A DNA stretch of 64,000 nt from Propionicimonas sp020161015 (GCF_964266745.1 NZ_CAXWGX010000030.1:1-64000); one strand, 5' to 3'; positions 34,200 through 42,562 are shown, counted from the first letter of the stretch. Numbers and translations: made by a program. Notes: generated from the letters alone by a model not told the origin.

Positions 34200-35510
34200 G
34201 TGCTGAGAACCCTCGACCTGCGTGGCACCACCATGGCCGACTACCGCAGCGTGCTGCCGCGTGCCGAGCTCGACGTGGACGCGGCCGTCGAGCGCGTCCG
34301 CCCGATCGTCCAGGGCGTCGCCGAGCGGGGCGTCGCGGCCCTCACCGAGTTCTCCCAGGCGTTCGACCACGTGATGCCGGCCAGCTTCCGGGTGCCCGCC
34401 GCCGACCTTGCATCCGCGCTGGAGGGCCTGGACCCCGGGGTGCGGGCGGCGTTCGCCGAGTCGATCGACCGTCGCCGGAGGGTCGCGCAGGCCGAGGCCG
34501 CGAGCGTCCCGGTGCGCGTCGAGCTGGGCCCGGGGGCGGTCGTGGAGCAGCGGCTGGTCCCGGTCGGACGGGTCGGCCTCTACGTGCCGGGCGGCCTCGC
34601 GCCGCTCGCGTCCAGCGTGCTGATGAACGTCGTGCCGGCGCAGGTGGCGGGCGTCCCCTCGATCGCCGTTGCCAGTCCACCGCAGGCGGCCTTCGGCGGC
34701 CTGCCGCACCCGAACATCCTGGCCGTCTGCGCGATGCTCGGCGTCGAGGAGGTGTACGCCGTCGGTGGCGCGCAGGCGGTGGCGATGTTCGCCTACGGCG
34801 TCCCCGGGCTGTGCGCGGCGGTCGACATGGTCACCGGGCCGGGCAACATCTACGTCGTCGCGGCCAAGAGGCTGCTGCGCGGACGGATCGGCATCGACTC
34901 CGAGGCGGGCCCCACGGAGATCGCCATCCTCGCCGACGCGACGGCCGACCCGCGGTACGTCGCCGCCGACCTCATCTCCCAGGCCGAGCACGACCCGATG
35001 GCCGCCTCGGTGCTGGTCACCGACTCCGTCGAACTCGCGGACGCCGTGCGCGCGGAGCTGGAACCCCAGGTGGCGGCGACCCGGCACGTCGAGCGCATCC
35101 GGACGGCGCTGGGCGGGCCGCAGTCGGCGGTGGTGCTGGTGGACGACCTCGAGCAGGGGCTCGCTGTCGTGGACGCCTACGCCGCCGAGCACCTGGAGAT
35201 CCAGACGGCGGACGCCGCGTCCGTCGCCGCGCGGGTACGCAATGCCGGCGCGATCTTCGTGGGCTCGTACTCCCCGGTCTCGCTGGGTGACTACAGCGCC
35301 GGGTCGACCCACGTGCTGCCGACCGCCGGGTGCGCCTGCCACTCCTCCGGGCTGAACGTGCACAGCTTCCGCCGGCAGGTGCACGTCATCGACTACTCCG
35401 AGGCCGCACTGCTCGAGGTGGCCGGCGTGGTCGAGACCTTCGCCGCGGCCGAGGACCTGCCGGCTCACGGTGCGGCCGTGACGATCCGGCGTCCGGAGGC
35501 CGGCCGGTGA
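34200..35510 (+). CDS. hisD: Histidinol dehydrogenase
   Basis: HisD carries out the last two oxidations from histidinol to histidine with NAD and zinc. The 436-residue protein shows GLYVPGGLAPLASSVLMNV, the NAD-side VDMVTGPGNIYV motif, EAGPTEIAILAD, SQAEHDPMAAS with its zinc ligands, and the terminal HVLPTAGCACHSSGL region. The GTG start has a TAGAAT box 6 nt upstream and no ribosome-binding site. It overlaps hisC by 4 nt (GTGA), opening a fully coupled five-gene operon. Confidence 0.95.
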   Translation: MLRTLDLRGTTMADYRSVLPRAELDVDAAVERVRPIVQGVAERGVAALTEFSQAFDHVMPASFRVPAADLASALEGLDPGVRAAFAESIDRRRRVAQAEAASVPVRVELGPGAVVEQRLVPVGRVGLYVPGGLAPLASSVLMNVVPAQVAGVPSIAVASPPQAAFGGLPHPNILAVCAMLGVEEVYAVGGAQAVAMFAYGVPGLCAAVDMVTGPGNIYVVAAKRLLRGRIGIDSEAGPTEIAILADATADPRYVAADLISQAEHDPMAASVLVTDSVELADAVRAELEPQVAATRHVERIRTALGGPQSAVVLVDDLEQGLAVVDAYAAEHLEIQTADAASVAARVRNAGAIFVGSYSPVSLGDYSAGSTHVLPTAGCACHSSGLNVHSFRRQVHVIDYSEAALLEVAGVVETFAAAEDLPAHGAAVTIRRPEAGR

Positions 35511-36595
35511 GGCCCGACGTGACGCTGGCGGAGCTCCCGCTGCGTCCGGAATTGGTGGGGGAGGAGCCCTACGGTGCCCCCCAGCTCGACGTGCCCGTCC
35601 GGCTGAACGTCAACGAGAACCCCTACCCGCCCGGCGACGACGTCCGCACGGAGATCGGGCAGGCGCTCGCGGCCGCGTCCCTCAACCGCTACCCGGACCG
35701 GGAGGCTCTGGGGCTGCGCGCCGCGCTCGCCCGCTACCTCGGCCACGGGCTGACCGCCGAGCGGGTGTGGGCGGCGAACGGCTCCAACGAGGTGATGACC
35801 CACCTGCTGCAGGCCTTCGGGGGCCCCGGCCGGACGCTGCTCAGCTTCACCCCGACCTACTCGATGTATCCGGAGTACGCGCGCAACACCCACACCGCCT
35901 ACGTGACCGTTCCGCGGGCCGCGGACTTCACGCTCGACGCGGCGACCGTGCTGGCCGCGATCGCGACCCACCGTCCCGATGTGGTGGTGATCACCACGCC
36001 CAACAACCCGACCGGCACGTCCACGCCGCTGGCGGTGATCGAGGAGGTGCTGGCCGGCACCGAGGCGATCGTGGTGGTCGACGAGGCCTACCAGGAGTTC
36101 GCTCGGCACCCCGAGCGGACGGCCCTCACCCTGCTCGACACCTTCGGCAACCTCGTGGTCTCCCGCACGATGAGCAAGGCGTTCGCCCTTGCCGGGGGTC
36201 GGGTCGGCTACCTCGCCGCGGCGCCCGCGGTCGTCGACGCCTGCCGGATCGTCCGGTTGCCCTACCACCTGTCCGCCCAGACCCAGGCGGTCGCGGAGGT
36301 GGCGCTGCGCCATGCTGACCAACTGCTGGCGAGGGTGGACGAGCTGCGCGCCACGCGGGACCAGATGCTGCTGCGGCTGCCTCAACTGGGGGTCGAGGTG
36401 ATCGACTCCGATGCCAACTTCTGTTTGTTCGGCCCGTTCGCCGACCGGCATGATGTCTGGCAGCGGCTGCTCGACCGCGGCGTTCTCGTGCGCGAGACCG
36501 GTCCGGACGGCTGGCTGCGGGTGACCGCCGGCACGCCGGAGGAGACCGAGCGGTTCTACGCCGCCCTGGCCGAGGTGATGGAGGAGACCAGATGA
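35507..36595 (+). CDS. hisC: Histidinol-phosphate aminotransferase
   Basis: HisC is a PLP enzyme that makes histidinol phosphate from imidazole-acetol phosphate and glutamate. The 362-residue class I/II aminotransferase shows VRLNVNENPYPPG, the substrate loop NGSNEV, TPNNPTGT, VVDEAYQEF and the PLP-lysine region SRTMSKAFALAGGRVGY. The chosen GTG at 35507 overlaps the hisD stop; longer readings run into hisD. Its end overlaps hisB by 4 nt. Confidence 0.95.
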   Translation: MRPDVTLAELPLRPELVGEEPYGAPQLDVPVRLNVNENPYPPGDDVRTEIGQALAAASLNRYPDREALGLRAALARYLGHGLTAERVWAANGSNEVMTHLLQAFGGPGRTLLSFTPTYSMYPEYARNTHTAYVTVPRAADFTLDAATVLAAIATHRPDVVVITTPNNPTGTSTPLAVIEEVLAGTEAIVVVDEAYQEFARHPERTALTLLDTFGNLVVSRTMSKAFALAGGRVGYLAAAPAVVDACRIVRLPYHLSAQTQAVAEVALRHADQLLARVDELRATRDQMLLRLPQLGVEVIDSDANFCLFGPFADRHDVWQRLLDRGVLVRETGPDGWLRVTAGTPEETERFYAALAEVMEETR

Positions 36596-37206
36596 GCGCG
36601 CGCACCGCCGTCCGTGAGCGGCGCACCAGTGAGTCCCAGGTGCGGGTCGCGCTCGACCTCGACGGGACCGGACGCGCCGACATCAGCACCGGCGTCGGGT
36701 TCTACGACCACATGCTCACCGCCCTGGCCAAGCACTCGCTGATCGACCTGGAGGTCTCCACGACCGGCGACGTCCACATCGACGGCCACCACAGCATCGA
36801 GGACACAGCGATCGTCCTCGGCCAGGCCTTCGCAGAGGCGCTGGGCGACAAGGCCGGCATCCGGCGTTTCGCCGACGCGACCGTCCCGCTGGACGAGGCG
36901 CTCGCGCACTGCGTGGTCGACCTCGCCGGACGTCCCTACGTGGTGCACTCCGGCGAGCCCGAGGGCCAGCAGTACGCCCTGATCGGCGGCTCGGGGGTGC
37001 CCTACGCCGGCTCGATGACCCGCCACGTGGTGGAGTCCTTCGCCCTGCACGCCCAGATCTGCGTCCACCTGCGCCTGCTGGCCGGACGGGATCCGCACCA
37101 CATCGTCGAGTCCCAGTTCAAGGCGCTCGCCCGCGCGCTGCGGGACGCGGTCGCGCTCGACCCGCGGATCGAGGGTCTCGTGCCGTCCACCAAGGGCAGC
37201 CTGTGA
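36592..37206 (+). CDS. hisB: Imidazoleglycerol-phosphate dehydratase
   Basis: HisB removes water from imidazole-glycerol phosphate using a manganese cluster. The 204-residue protein is the monofunctional form without a phosphatase domain. Its metal-binding histidine clusters are intact: GFYDHMLTALAKHS and DGHHSIEDTA in the first half, and the HHIVESQFKALARALR repeat near the end. It overlaps both neighbours by 4 nt. Histidinol-phosphate phosphatase must be supplied by another gene outside the window. Confidence 0.95.
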   Translation: MSARTAVRERRTSESQVRVALDLDGTGRADISTGVGFYDHMLTALAKHSLIDLEVSTTGDVHIDGHHSIEDTAIVLGQAFAEALGDKAGIRRFADATVPLDEALAHCVVDLAGRPYVVHSGEPEGQQYALIGGSGVPYAGSMTRHVVESFALHAQICVHLRLLAGRDPHHIVESQFKALARALRDAVALDPRIEGLVPSTKGSL

Positions 37207-37850
37207 CGTCGTCCCGCCGGCCCCGGGTGGTCGTGCTCGACTACGGGTCGGGCAACCTGCACTCGGCCACGCGCGCCCTCGAGGCCGCGGGGGCGGACGT
37301 GACCCTCAGCGCCGACCCCGCCGTGGCCCTGGCGGCCGACGGGCTCGTCGTGCCGGGCGTCGGTGCGTTCTCCGCCTGCATGGACGGCCTGGTGGGCGTC
37401 GGCGGGCCGCAGCTGATCCTGCGCCGGCTCGCGGCGAGGAAGCCCGTGCTGGGCATCTGTGTCGGCCATCAGGTGCTGTTCAGCCTGGGGGTCGAGCACG
37501 GGGACCCGACCCCGGGCATCGCCGTGCTCCCGGGCGTCGTGGAGGAGCTGGACGCCGTCCCGCTCCCGCACATGGGCTGGAACACGGTCGAGCCGCCCGC
37601 GGCGTCGGCGATGTTCGCCGGGATCGAGCACGAGCGGTTCTACTTTGTGCACTCCTTCGGCGTCCACGAGGTGCCCGACTGGCCGGCGAACGCCCGGATC
37701 ACCTGGACCCGCCACGGCGGGGACCGGTTCATCGCCGCCGTGGAGCAGGGCCCGCTGTGGTCCACCCAGTTCCATCCGGAGAAGTCCGGCGCTGCGGGGG
37801 CCCGGCTGCTCCGCAACTGGCTCGACACCCTGCCTCGAGAGGAATCATGA
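37203..37850 (+). CDS. hisH: Imidazole glycerol phosphate synthase, glutaminase subunit
   Basis: HisH produces ammonia from glutamine for HisF. The 215-residue class I amidotransferase has YGSGNLHS at the start, the oxyanion strand VPGVGAF, the nucleophile cysteine in GICVGHQVLF (usually GICLGMQ) and the His/Glu pair in QFHPEKSG. Its partner hisF is not next to it nor anywhere in the window, which is unusual because the two form one enzyme. GTG start overlapping hisB; 4-nt overlap with priA. Confidence 0.94.
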   Translation: MTSSRRPRVVVLDYGSGNLHSATRALEAAGADVTLSADPAVALAADGLVVPGVGAFSACMDGLVGVGGPQLILRRLAARKPVLGICVGHQVLFSLGVEHGDPTPGIAVLPGVVEELDAVPLPHMGWNTVEPPAASAMFAGIEHERFYFVHSFGVHEVPDWPANARITWTRHGGDRFIAAVEQGPLWSTQFHPEKSGAAGARLLRNWLDTLPREES

Positions 37851-38572
37851 GCGCCCTCGCCCTGCTGCCCGCGGTCGACGTCCAGGGCGGCCAGGCCGTC
37901 CAGCTCACCCAGGGCGTCGCCGGATCGGAGAAGGTCTTCGGCGATCCGCTGGCCGCCGCCCGGCGCTGGCAGGACGGCGGCGCCGAGTGGCTCCACCTCG
38001 TGGACCTCGACGCCGCCTTCGGCCGTGGCAGCAACGCCGACGTGATCGCCCGCATCACCGCGGCGATGGAGTTGCACGTGGAGCTGTCCGGCGGCATCCG
38101 GGACGACGCGAGCCTGGAACGGGCGCTGGCCACCGGCTGCCGCCGGGTGAACATCGGTACGGCCGCGCTGGAGAACCCGGACTGGTGCGACCGGGTCATC
38201 GCCGAGCACGGTGACCGGATCGCCATCGGGCTGGACGTCCGCGGGACGCGGCTCGCCGCCCGCGGCTGGACCCGTGAGGGCGGCGACCTCTGGGAGACCC
38301 TCGACCGGCTGAACGCCGCCGGCTGCGCGCGCTACGTCGTCACCGACGTTGCCAGCGACGGGATGCTCAGCGGACCCAACATCGACCTGCTCACCGCGGT
38401 CTGTGCGCGGACCGACGCCCCCGTGATCGCAAGCGGCGGGATCTCCACCCTCGACGACCTCCGCGCCCTGCGTGACCTCGTCCCCCTCGGCGTGGAGGGA
38501 GCGATCGTCGGCACCGCCCTCTACGTCGGCAACTTCACCCTCGCCGATGCCCTGGAGGCCTGCGCCGGCTGA
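37847..38572 (+). CDS. priA: Phosphoribosyl isomerase A (HisA/TrpF, PriA type)
   Basis: A 241-residue TIM-barrel isomerase. It acts on ProFAR in histidine synthesis and, in many actinobacteria, also on phosphoribosyl-anthranilate in tryptophan synthesis. Visible motifs are LLPAVDVQGGQAV with the catalytic Asp, LSGGIRDD and VTDVASDGMLSGPN with the second catalytic Asp. The TrpF role is inferred from lineage and from the lack of trpF in the trp cluster at 6.3-11.4 kb. ATG 37847 overlaps the hisH stop. It ends the operon and is followed by a palindromic repeat. Confidence 0.9.
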   Translation: MSALALLPAVDVQGGQAVQLTQGVAGSEKVFGDPLAAARRWQDGGAEWLHLVDLDAAFGRGSNADVIARITAAMELHVELSGGIRDDASLERALATGCRRVNIGTAALENPDWCDRVIAEHGDRIAIGLDVRGTRLAARGWTREGGDLWETLDRLNAAGCARYVVTDVASDGMLSGPNIDLLTAVCARTDAPVIASGGISTLDDLRALRDLVPLGVEGAIVGTALYVGNFTLADALEACAG

Positions 38573-38608
38573 CTCGCCGAAGGCGACAGTCTTCGCAGTC
38601 GTCGCCGT

Positions 38609-38711
38609 TTCGCCCCCGAACGCAACTCGCGCCCCTCGCCGTCCGCGTTCGCCCCCGAACGCAACTCGCGCCGCCGGAATTCCGGTAGCGGGAGTTGCAC
38701 TCGGGGGCGAA
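38609..38711. repeat. Intergenic direct and inverted repeat after priA
   Basis: The same 25-bp sequence, beginning TTCGCCCCCGAACGCAACTC, occurs at 38609-38633 and 38648-38672. Its near-exact inverse (2 mismatches in 20) lies at 38692-38711. Copy 2 and the inverted copy form a long hairpin whose inner part contains the perfect palindrome CCGGAATTCCGG (38674-38685). It could be a REP-like element or a strong terminator for the his operon. Confidence 0.75.
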
Positions 38712-38816
38712 CGCGTACCGGGAGCGGGCGAGGGAGGGCGGTCCGCGAGGTCGGGGAGGACGGATCGGGGGCGTGGGGGACGCCGGGTGTCGGTGGCGGG
38801 TCACACACTGACGGGC

Positions 38817-39299
38817 ATGAGCGAACAACGAATGCAGGACGCACGCCGGGACTGGGTCAACACCGTCAGCCTGGCGCACGTGTGCCGCGGCGTGGCCGGC
38901 GGCTTCACCCAGGCCGACCACGGCGCACGGACGCGGCTCTCCCGGCTGCGGGCCGGGGACCGGATCGTCTTCTACTCCCCGCGCACCGACTATCCCGACG
39001 GCGAGCCGCTGCAGCAGTTCACGGCGTGCGGCGTCGTCACCGGGACGGAGGCGTACCAGGTCGAGGTGTCACCGCAGTTCCGTCCGTGGCGCCGCGACGT
39101 CGCGTTCGCGCCCTGCCTGCCGGCGCCGATCCGGCCCCTGCTGCCGCACCTCGGCTTCGTGCTCGACGGAAGCAACTGGGGCTTCACCTTCCGCCGCGGC
39201 CTGTTCGAGGTGCCGGGCGAGGACTTCGACCGGATCGTGGCCGCGATGGCGGCGACCAGCCTGCTGCCGGCGGGGGACCGGCTGGCGACACCGGCGTGA
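38817..39299 (+). CDS. EVE (PUA-like) domain protein
   Basis: This 160-residue protein consists of one EVE domain: the N-terminal DWVNTVSLAHVCRGVAGGF, RLRAGDRIVFYSPRT strand pair, and the later SNWGFTFRRGLFEV. EVE domains have a PUA-like fold and are linked to binding modified bases in DNA or RNA, but no ligand is known here. A CACACT sequence lies 7 nt before the ATG. It converges with lplA, stops 15 nt apart, and has no nuclease or restriction partner. Confidence 0.78.
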   Translation: MSEQRMQDARRDWVNTVSLAHVCRGVAGGFTQADHGARTRLSRLRAGDRIVFYSPRTDYPDGEPLQQFTACGVVTGTEAYQVEVSPQFRPWRRDVAFAPCLPAPIRPLLPHLGFVLDGSNWGFTFRRGLFEVPGEDFDRIVAAMAATSLLPAGDRLATPA

Positions 39300-39314
39300 G
39301 CGAGGCCCGGCGGC

Positions 39315-40403
39315 TCAGGGCACGCGGGCGGTCCACTCCGGGCTGAGGAACTTCGTCCGGGCGAGCTCCCTGGCCTCGGCCAGCTCGGCAACGGTCAGGG
39401 CGCCGTCCTGGACGCGGTACAGCTCGCGGAAGGTGGCCAGGAACGACGACATCACGTCGGTGCGGGGCAGGTGGGTCTGCGAACGCACGGGATCGACACG
39501 CTTGTTGGCGCTTTTCGTCCCCTTGTCGGAGAGCTTCTCCCGGCCGATACGCAGCACCTGGAGCATCTTGTCGGCGTCGATGTCGTAGGCCATGGTCACG
39601 TGGTGCAGCACAGCGCCGCCGACGAACCTCTTCTGTGCGGCGCCGGCGATCTTCCCTGCGGGCGAGGCGATGTCGTTCAGCCCCGCGTAGTGGGCCTGGA
39701 CCCCGACCCGCCCGAGGGCGGTGAGCACCCACTCGTCGAGAAAGGCGTAGGAGGCCTCATAACTCATGCCGTCCACCAGGGTGGCCGGGACGACAAGGGA
39801 GAAGGTGATGCAGTTGCCGGCCTCCATGAACATGGCGCCCCCGCCGGACACCCGGCGCACCACCTGGACGCCGTACCGCTCGGCGGCCTCCGCATCGACC
39901 TCGTTGCGCAGCGACTGGAAGGAGCCGATCACGACGGCGGGGTTCTGCCACTCCCAGAAGCGGAACGTCGGGCCGCGGCGGCCGGCGGCCAGCTCGCGGG
40001 CAAGCACCTCGTCGAGCGCTGCGTGTTCGGCGGGGTCGAGCACCCCGGGGTCGAGGTAGGTGAAGGTGTGGTCCTGCCAGCCGGTCGACAGCCCCAGGGC
40101 CCGGCGGACGGCGATGGCCACCGCGTGGGCGTCGAAGCCCACCATGGTCACCGGGACGCCGAGAATCCCCTCGGCGCCGGCCCGGGCGAGGTCGGCGTCG
40201 ATGCGGGCGGCGAGCTCGGAGACGCCCGCAGCGATCGGGACGCCGCCGAGCGCGCGGTCGATCACCGGCAGCGCCTCGTCCGGATCGAGGAAGAAGTCGC
40301 CACTCACCTGGACGTCGACCAGGCGGTCGTCGACGACCCCCAGGTCGACAGCCACCAACTTCCCTCCGGGCACCTTGTACTCGCCGTGGCGACGCTCGCT
40401 CAT
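39315..40403 (-). CDS. lplA: Lipoate-protein ligase A, accessory domain at the N-terminus
   Basis: LplA activates lipoate with ATP and attaches it to lysines of 2-oxoacid dehydrogenases or GcvH. In this 362-residue protein the accessory domain normally at the C-terminus comes first (about 1-90, with VPGGKLVAVDLGV and DFFLDPDEAL). The catalytic domain follows, with the lipoate-binding RRVSGGGAMFMEAGN and the Lys-containing GKIAGAAQKR motif. This is the LplB-LplA order fused in one chain. Start ATG 40403 has TAGCCT 7 nt upstream. It is divergent from yebC. Confidence 0.86.
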   Translation of the reverse strand: MSERRHGEYKVPGGKLVAVDLGVVDDRLVDVQVSGDFFLDPDEALPVIDRALGGVPIAAGVSELAARIDADLARAGAEGILGVPVTMVGFDAHAVAIAVRRALGLSTGWQDHTFTYLDPGVLDPAEHAALDEVLARELAAGRRGPTFRFWEWQNPAVVIGSFQSLRNEVDAEAAERYGVQVVRRVSGGGAMFMEAGNCITFSLVVPATLVDGMSYEASYAFLDEWVLTALGRVGVQAHYAGLNDIASPAGKIAGAAQKRFVGGAVLHHVTMAYDIDADKMLQVLRIGREKLSDKGTKSANKRVDPVRSQTHLPRTDVMSSFLATFRELYRVQDGALTVAELAEARELARTKFLSPEWTARVP

Positions 40404-40410
40404 GGCGCTC

Positions 40411-40416
40411 AGGCTA
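40411..40416 (-). promoter_or_regulatory. -10 box (TAGCCT), leaderless start
   Basis: TAGCCT on the minus strand ends 7 nt before ATG 40403. It rules in this start over an in-frame extension of 29 codons. Confidence 0.55.
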
Positions 40417-40518
40417 GACGACGCCCGTCCGGGACGCCCGCCGGCGGGCGGCCGAAGTCGCCCGGGCCCCGGGACGGGGGAGCGCGGCACCGGGAACGAC
40501 CGACGCCAGCACGTGGCC

Positions 40519-40524
40519 TAGACT
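40519..40524 (+). promoter_or_regulatory. -10 box (TAGACT) for yebC
   Basis: TAGACT lies 37 nt before the yebC ATG, predicting a short leader of about 30 nt. No clear -35 hexamer is seen at the expected distance. Confidence 0.5.
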
Positions 40525-40561
40525 GAGGCGCGCGAAAACCCAGCACGACGAACGGACGTAC

Positions 40562-41329
40562 ATGAGCGGGCACTCCAAGTGGGCCACCACCAAGCACAAG
40601 AAGGCGGCCATCGATGCCAAGCGCGGCAAGCTCTTCGCCAAGCTGATCAAGAACATCGAGGTCGCCGCGCGCACCGGTGGTGCGGACCCCTCGGGCAACC
40701 CGACCCTGTATGACGCCATCCAGAAGGCCCGCAAGAACTCGGTCCCGGTCGACAACATCGACCGGGCGGTGAAGCGCGGCGGCGGCACCGAGGGCGGCGG
40801 CGCCGACTACATCACGATCATGTACGAGGCCTACGGGCCGGGCGGGGTGGCACTGCTGATCGAGTGCCTGACCGACAACCGCAACCGGTCCGCCTCCGAC
40901 GTCAAGGTGGCGGTGACCCGCAACGGCGGCACGATGGCCGACGTCGGCTCGGTCTCGAGGATCTTCGACCGCAAGGGTGTCGTCGAGGTCGCGAAGACGC
41001 AGGGCGGCCGCACCCTCACCGAGGACGACCTCCTGGAGGCCACCCTCGACGCCGGCCCCGAGGACGTCTTCGACGAGGGCGAGACCTTCCGCGTGATCAG
41101 CGACCCCAACGTCGTCGTCGACGTCCGCAAGGCCGTGCAGGAGGCCGGGCTCGACTACGACTCCGCCGAGGTGCAGTTCGTGCCGCAGTACACCGAGTCC
41201 GTGGCGACGACGGAGGCGGCGGAGAAGCTGTTCAAGCTGCTGGACGCCATCGAGGACTGCGACGACGTGCAGAACGTCTACAGCAACGAGGACGTGCCCG
41301 ACGAGATCGGCGACGCCCTGGGCGACTGA
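40562..41329 (+). CDS. yebC: YebC/PmpR-family protein (TACO1-like)
   Basis: A 255-residue YebC-family protein: N-terminal MSGHSKWATTKHKKAAIDAKRGKLF, central PVDNIDRAVKRGGG, and YGPGGVALLIE, all family signatures. Members are described as transcription regulators and, in mitochondria (TACO1) and more recently bacteria, as factors that aid translation of difficult motifs. In actinobacteria it usually precedes ruvC, as here. The 109-nt gap to ruvC holds a separate SOS-type promoter, so the two can be regulated apart. Confidence 0.93.
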   Translation: MSGHSKWATTKHKKAAIDAKRGKLFAKLIKNIEVAARTGGADPSGNPTLYDAIQKARKNSVPVDNIDRAVKRGGGTEGGGADYITIMYEAYGPGGVALLIECLTDNRNRSASDVKVAVTRNGGTMADVGSVSRIFDRKGVVEVAKTQGGRTLTEDDLLEATLDAGPEDVFDEGETFRVISDPNVVVDVRKAVQEAGLDYDSAEVQFVPQYTESVATTEAAEKLFKLLDAIEDCDDVQNVYSNEDVPDEIGDALGD

Positions 41330-41404
41330 CGGCGAGGCTTCGGACCCGTCCTGCGATTTCGCCCGCGCCCGCGTGGCACGCCACGGGCGGCGCGCCGCGC
41401 GGGC

Positions 41405-41426
41405 TAGTATCCGAACAGCTGTTCGG
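41405..41426 (+). promoter_or_regulatory. ruvCAB promoter with LexA-type SOS box
   Basis: A TAGTAT -10 box (41405-41410) runs directly into a perfect 16-bp palindrome, CCGAACAGCTGTTCGG (41411-41426). It contains the actinobacterial/Gram-positive SOS core CGAAC-N4-GTTCG. A repressor there would sit on the transcription start. The ribosome-binding site AAAGGAAG follows, about 5 nt before the ruvC ATG. Confidence 0.85.
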
Positions 41427-41438
41427 AAAGGAAGCTGC

Positions 41439-41960
41439 ATGCGGGTTCTCGGCGTCGACCCCGGCCTGACCAGGTGTGGGGTCGGTGTGATCGAGGGCAC
41501 CCCCGGCCGCCCGCCGCAGCTCGTGGCTGTCGGGGTGATCACCACCCCGAGCACGATGGAACTCCCGCAGCGGCTGGTCCGCATCGAGGCCGGGCTCATG
41601 GAGTGGGTGGGGGAGCACCGGCCGGACGTCGTGGCGGTGGAGCGCGTCTTCGCCGACCAGAACGTGCTCTCCGTCATCGGGACCGCTCAGGCCGCCGGGC
41701 TGGCCATGCTGGTGGCCGCCCGGGCCGGGTTGCCCGTCCACACCCACACCCCGACGGAGGTCAAGGCCGCGATCACCGGCTCCGGCCGGGCCGACAAGGC
41801 GCAGGTGGGCACCATGGTCGCCCGGCTGCTGCGCCTGTCCGCGCCGCCCAGGCCGGCCGACGCTGCGGACGCGGTGGCGCTGGCAATCTGCCACCTGTGG
41901 CGCGGCGCGGCGAACGATCGCATCGCCCAGGCGCTGGCCGCGAGAGGAGGCACGGCATGA
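41439..41960 (+). CDS. ruvC: Holliday junction resolvase RuvC
   Basis: RuvC nicks Holliday junctions symmetrically while RuvAB moves them. The 173-residue protein carries the RNase-H-like acidic residues: Asp7 in MRVLGVDPGLTRCG, Glu in VAVERVFADQNV, and the pair of aspartates in PADAADAVALAICH. ATG 41439 has AAAGGAAG upstream; an in-frame extension of 22 codons would run across the SOS box and is rejected. It overlaps ruvA by 4 nt. Confidence 0.95.
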   Translation: MRVLGVDPGLTRCGVGVIEGTPGRPPQLVAVGVITTPSTMELPQRLVRIEAGLMEWVGEHRPDVVAVERVFADQNVLSVIGTAQAAGLAMLVAARAGLPVHTHTPTEVKAAITGSGRADKAQVGTMVARLLRLSAPPRPADAADAVALAICHLWRGAANDRIAQALAARGGTA

Positions 41961-42562
41961 TCGCGCTACTGACCGGGACGGTGGCCGCCGTCGGCGGCAC
42001 CTGGCTGGTCGTCGACCTGTCGGGCTTCGGGCTGAAGGCCCTCTGCACGCCGGCCACCGCCGCACGGGCGGTCGTCGGAGAGACGGTGACGCTGCACACC
42101 TCCCTGGTCGTGCGCGAGGACTCGCTGACGCTGTACGGCTTCGCCGAGCCGGGCGAGCGGGACTGCTTCGAGCTGGTCCAGTCAGCCACGGGCATCGGTC
42201 CCAAGATCGCCCAGGCCGTCGTCTCGGTGTTCTCCCCGGAGGAGTTCCGCGCGGCGGTGGCCGGCTCCAACGTGGCCGCCCTCACCCGCGTGCCGGGAAT
42301 CGGCGCGAAGGGCGCCCAGCGCCTGGTGCTCGAGCTGAAGGACAAGGTCGCTGTGCTCGCAGGGACGACACCCGCCGGCGCCGCGCTCTCGGCCGGCGCC
42401 GGGGCGTGGCGCGACCAGGTGCGGGCCGGCCTGGAGGGCCTCGGCTACTCCACCCGGGACGCGGAGGCGGCGTGCGACCGCGTTGCCGCGCTCGCCGAGG
42501 AGAACCCCCAGACTCCCGTCGCCCAGCTGCTGCGCGCCGCACTGCGCAGCCTGGCCAAGTGA
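41957..42562 (+). CDS. ruvA: Holliday junction helicase subunit RuvA
   Basis: RuvA binds the four-way junction and recruits RuvB. The 201-residue protein has the N-terminal OB fold (MIALLTGTVAAVGG), a tandem helix-hairpin-helix (TGIGPKIAQAVV and VPGIGAKGAQRLVLELKDK) and a C-terminal helical domain III that contacts RuvB. The ATG overlaps the ruvC stop, and ruvB starts 18 nt after its end, consistent with one SOS-regulated operon. Confidence 0.95.
   Translation: MIALLTGTVAAVGGTWLVVDLSGFGLKALCTPATAARAVVGETVTLHTSLVVREDSLTLYGFAEPGERDCFELVQSATGIGPKIAQAVVSVFSPEEFRAAVAGSNVAALTRVPGIGAKGAQRLVLELKDKVAVLAGTTPAGAALSAGAGAWRDQVRAGLEGLGYSTRDAEAACDRVAALAEENPQTPVAQLLRAALRSLAK

Noticed and set aside
34100..34200. 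Histidine attenuator leader before hisD
   Set aside because: The TAGAAT box sits 6 nt from the start codon, so no leader RNA or His-rich peptide can precede it.
38817..39299. EVE protein as part of a defence or restriction system
   Set aside because: No nuclease, methyltransferase or helicase lies beside it; neighbours are priA and lplA.
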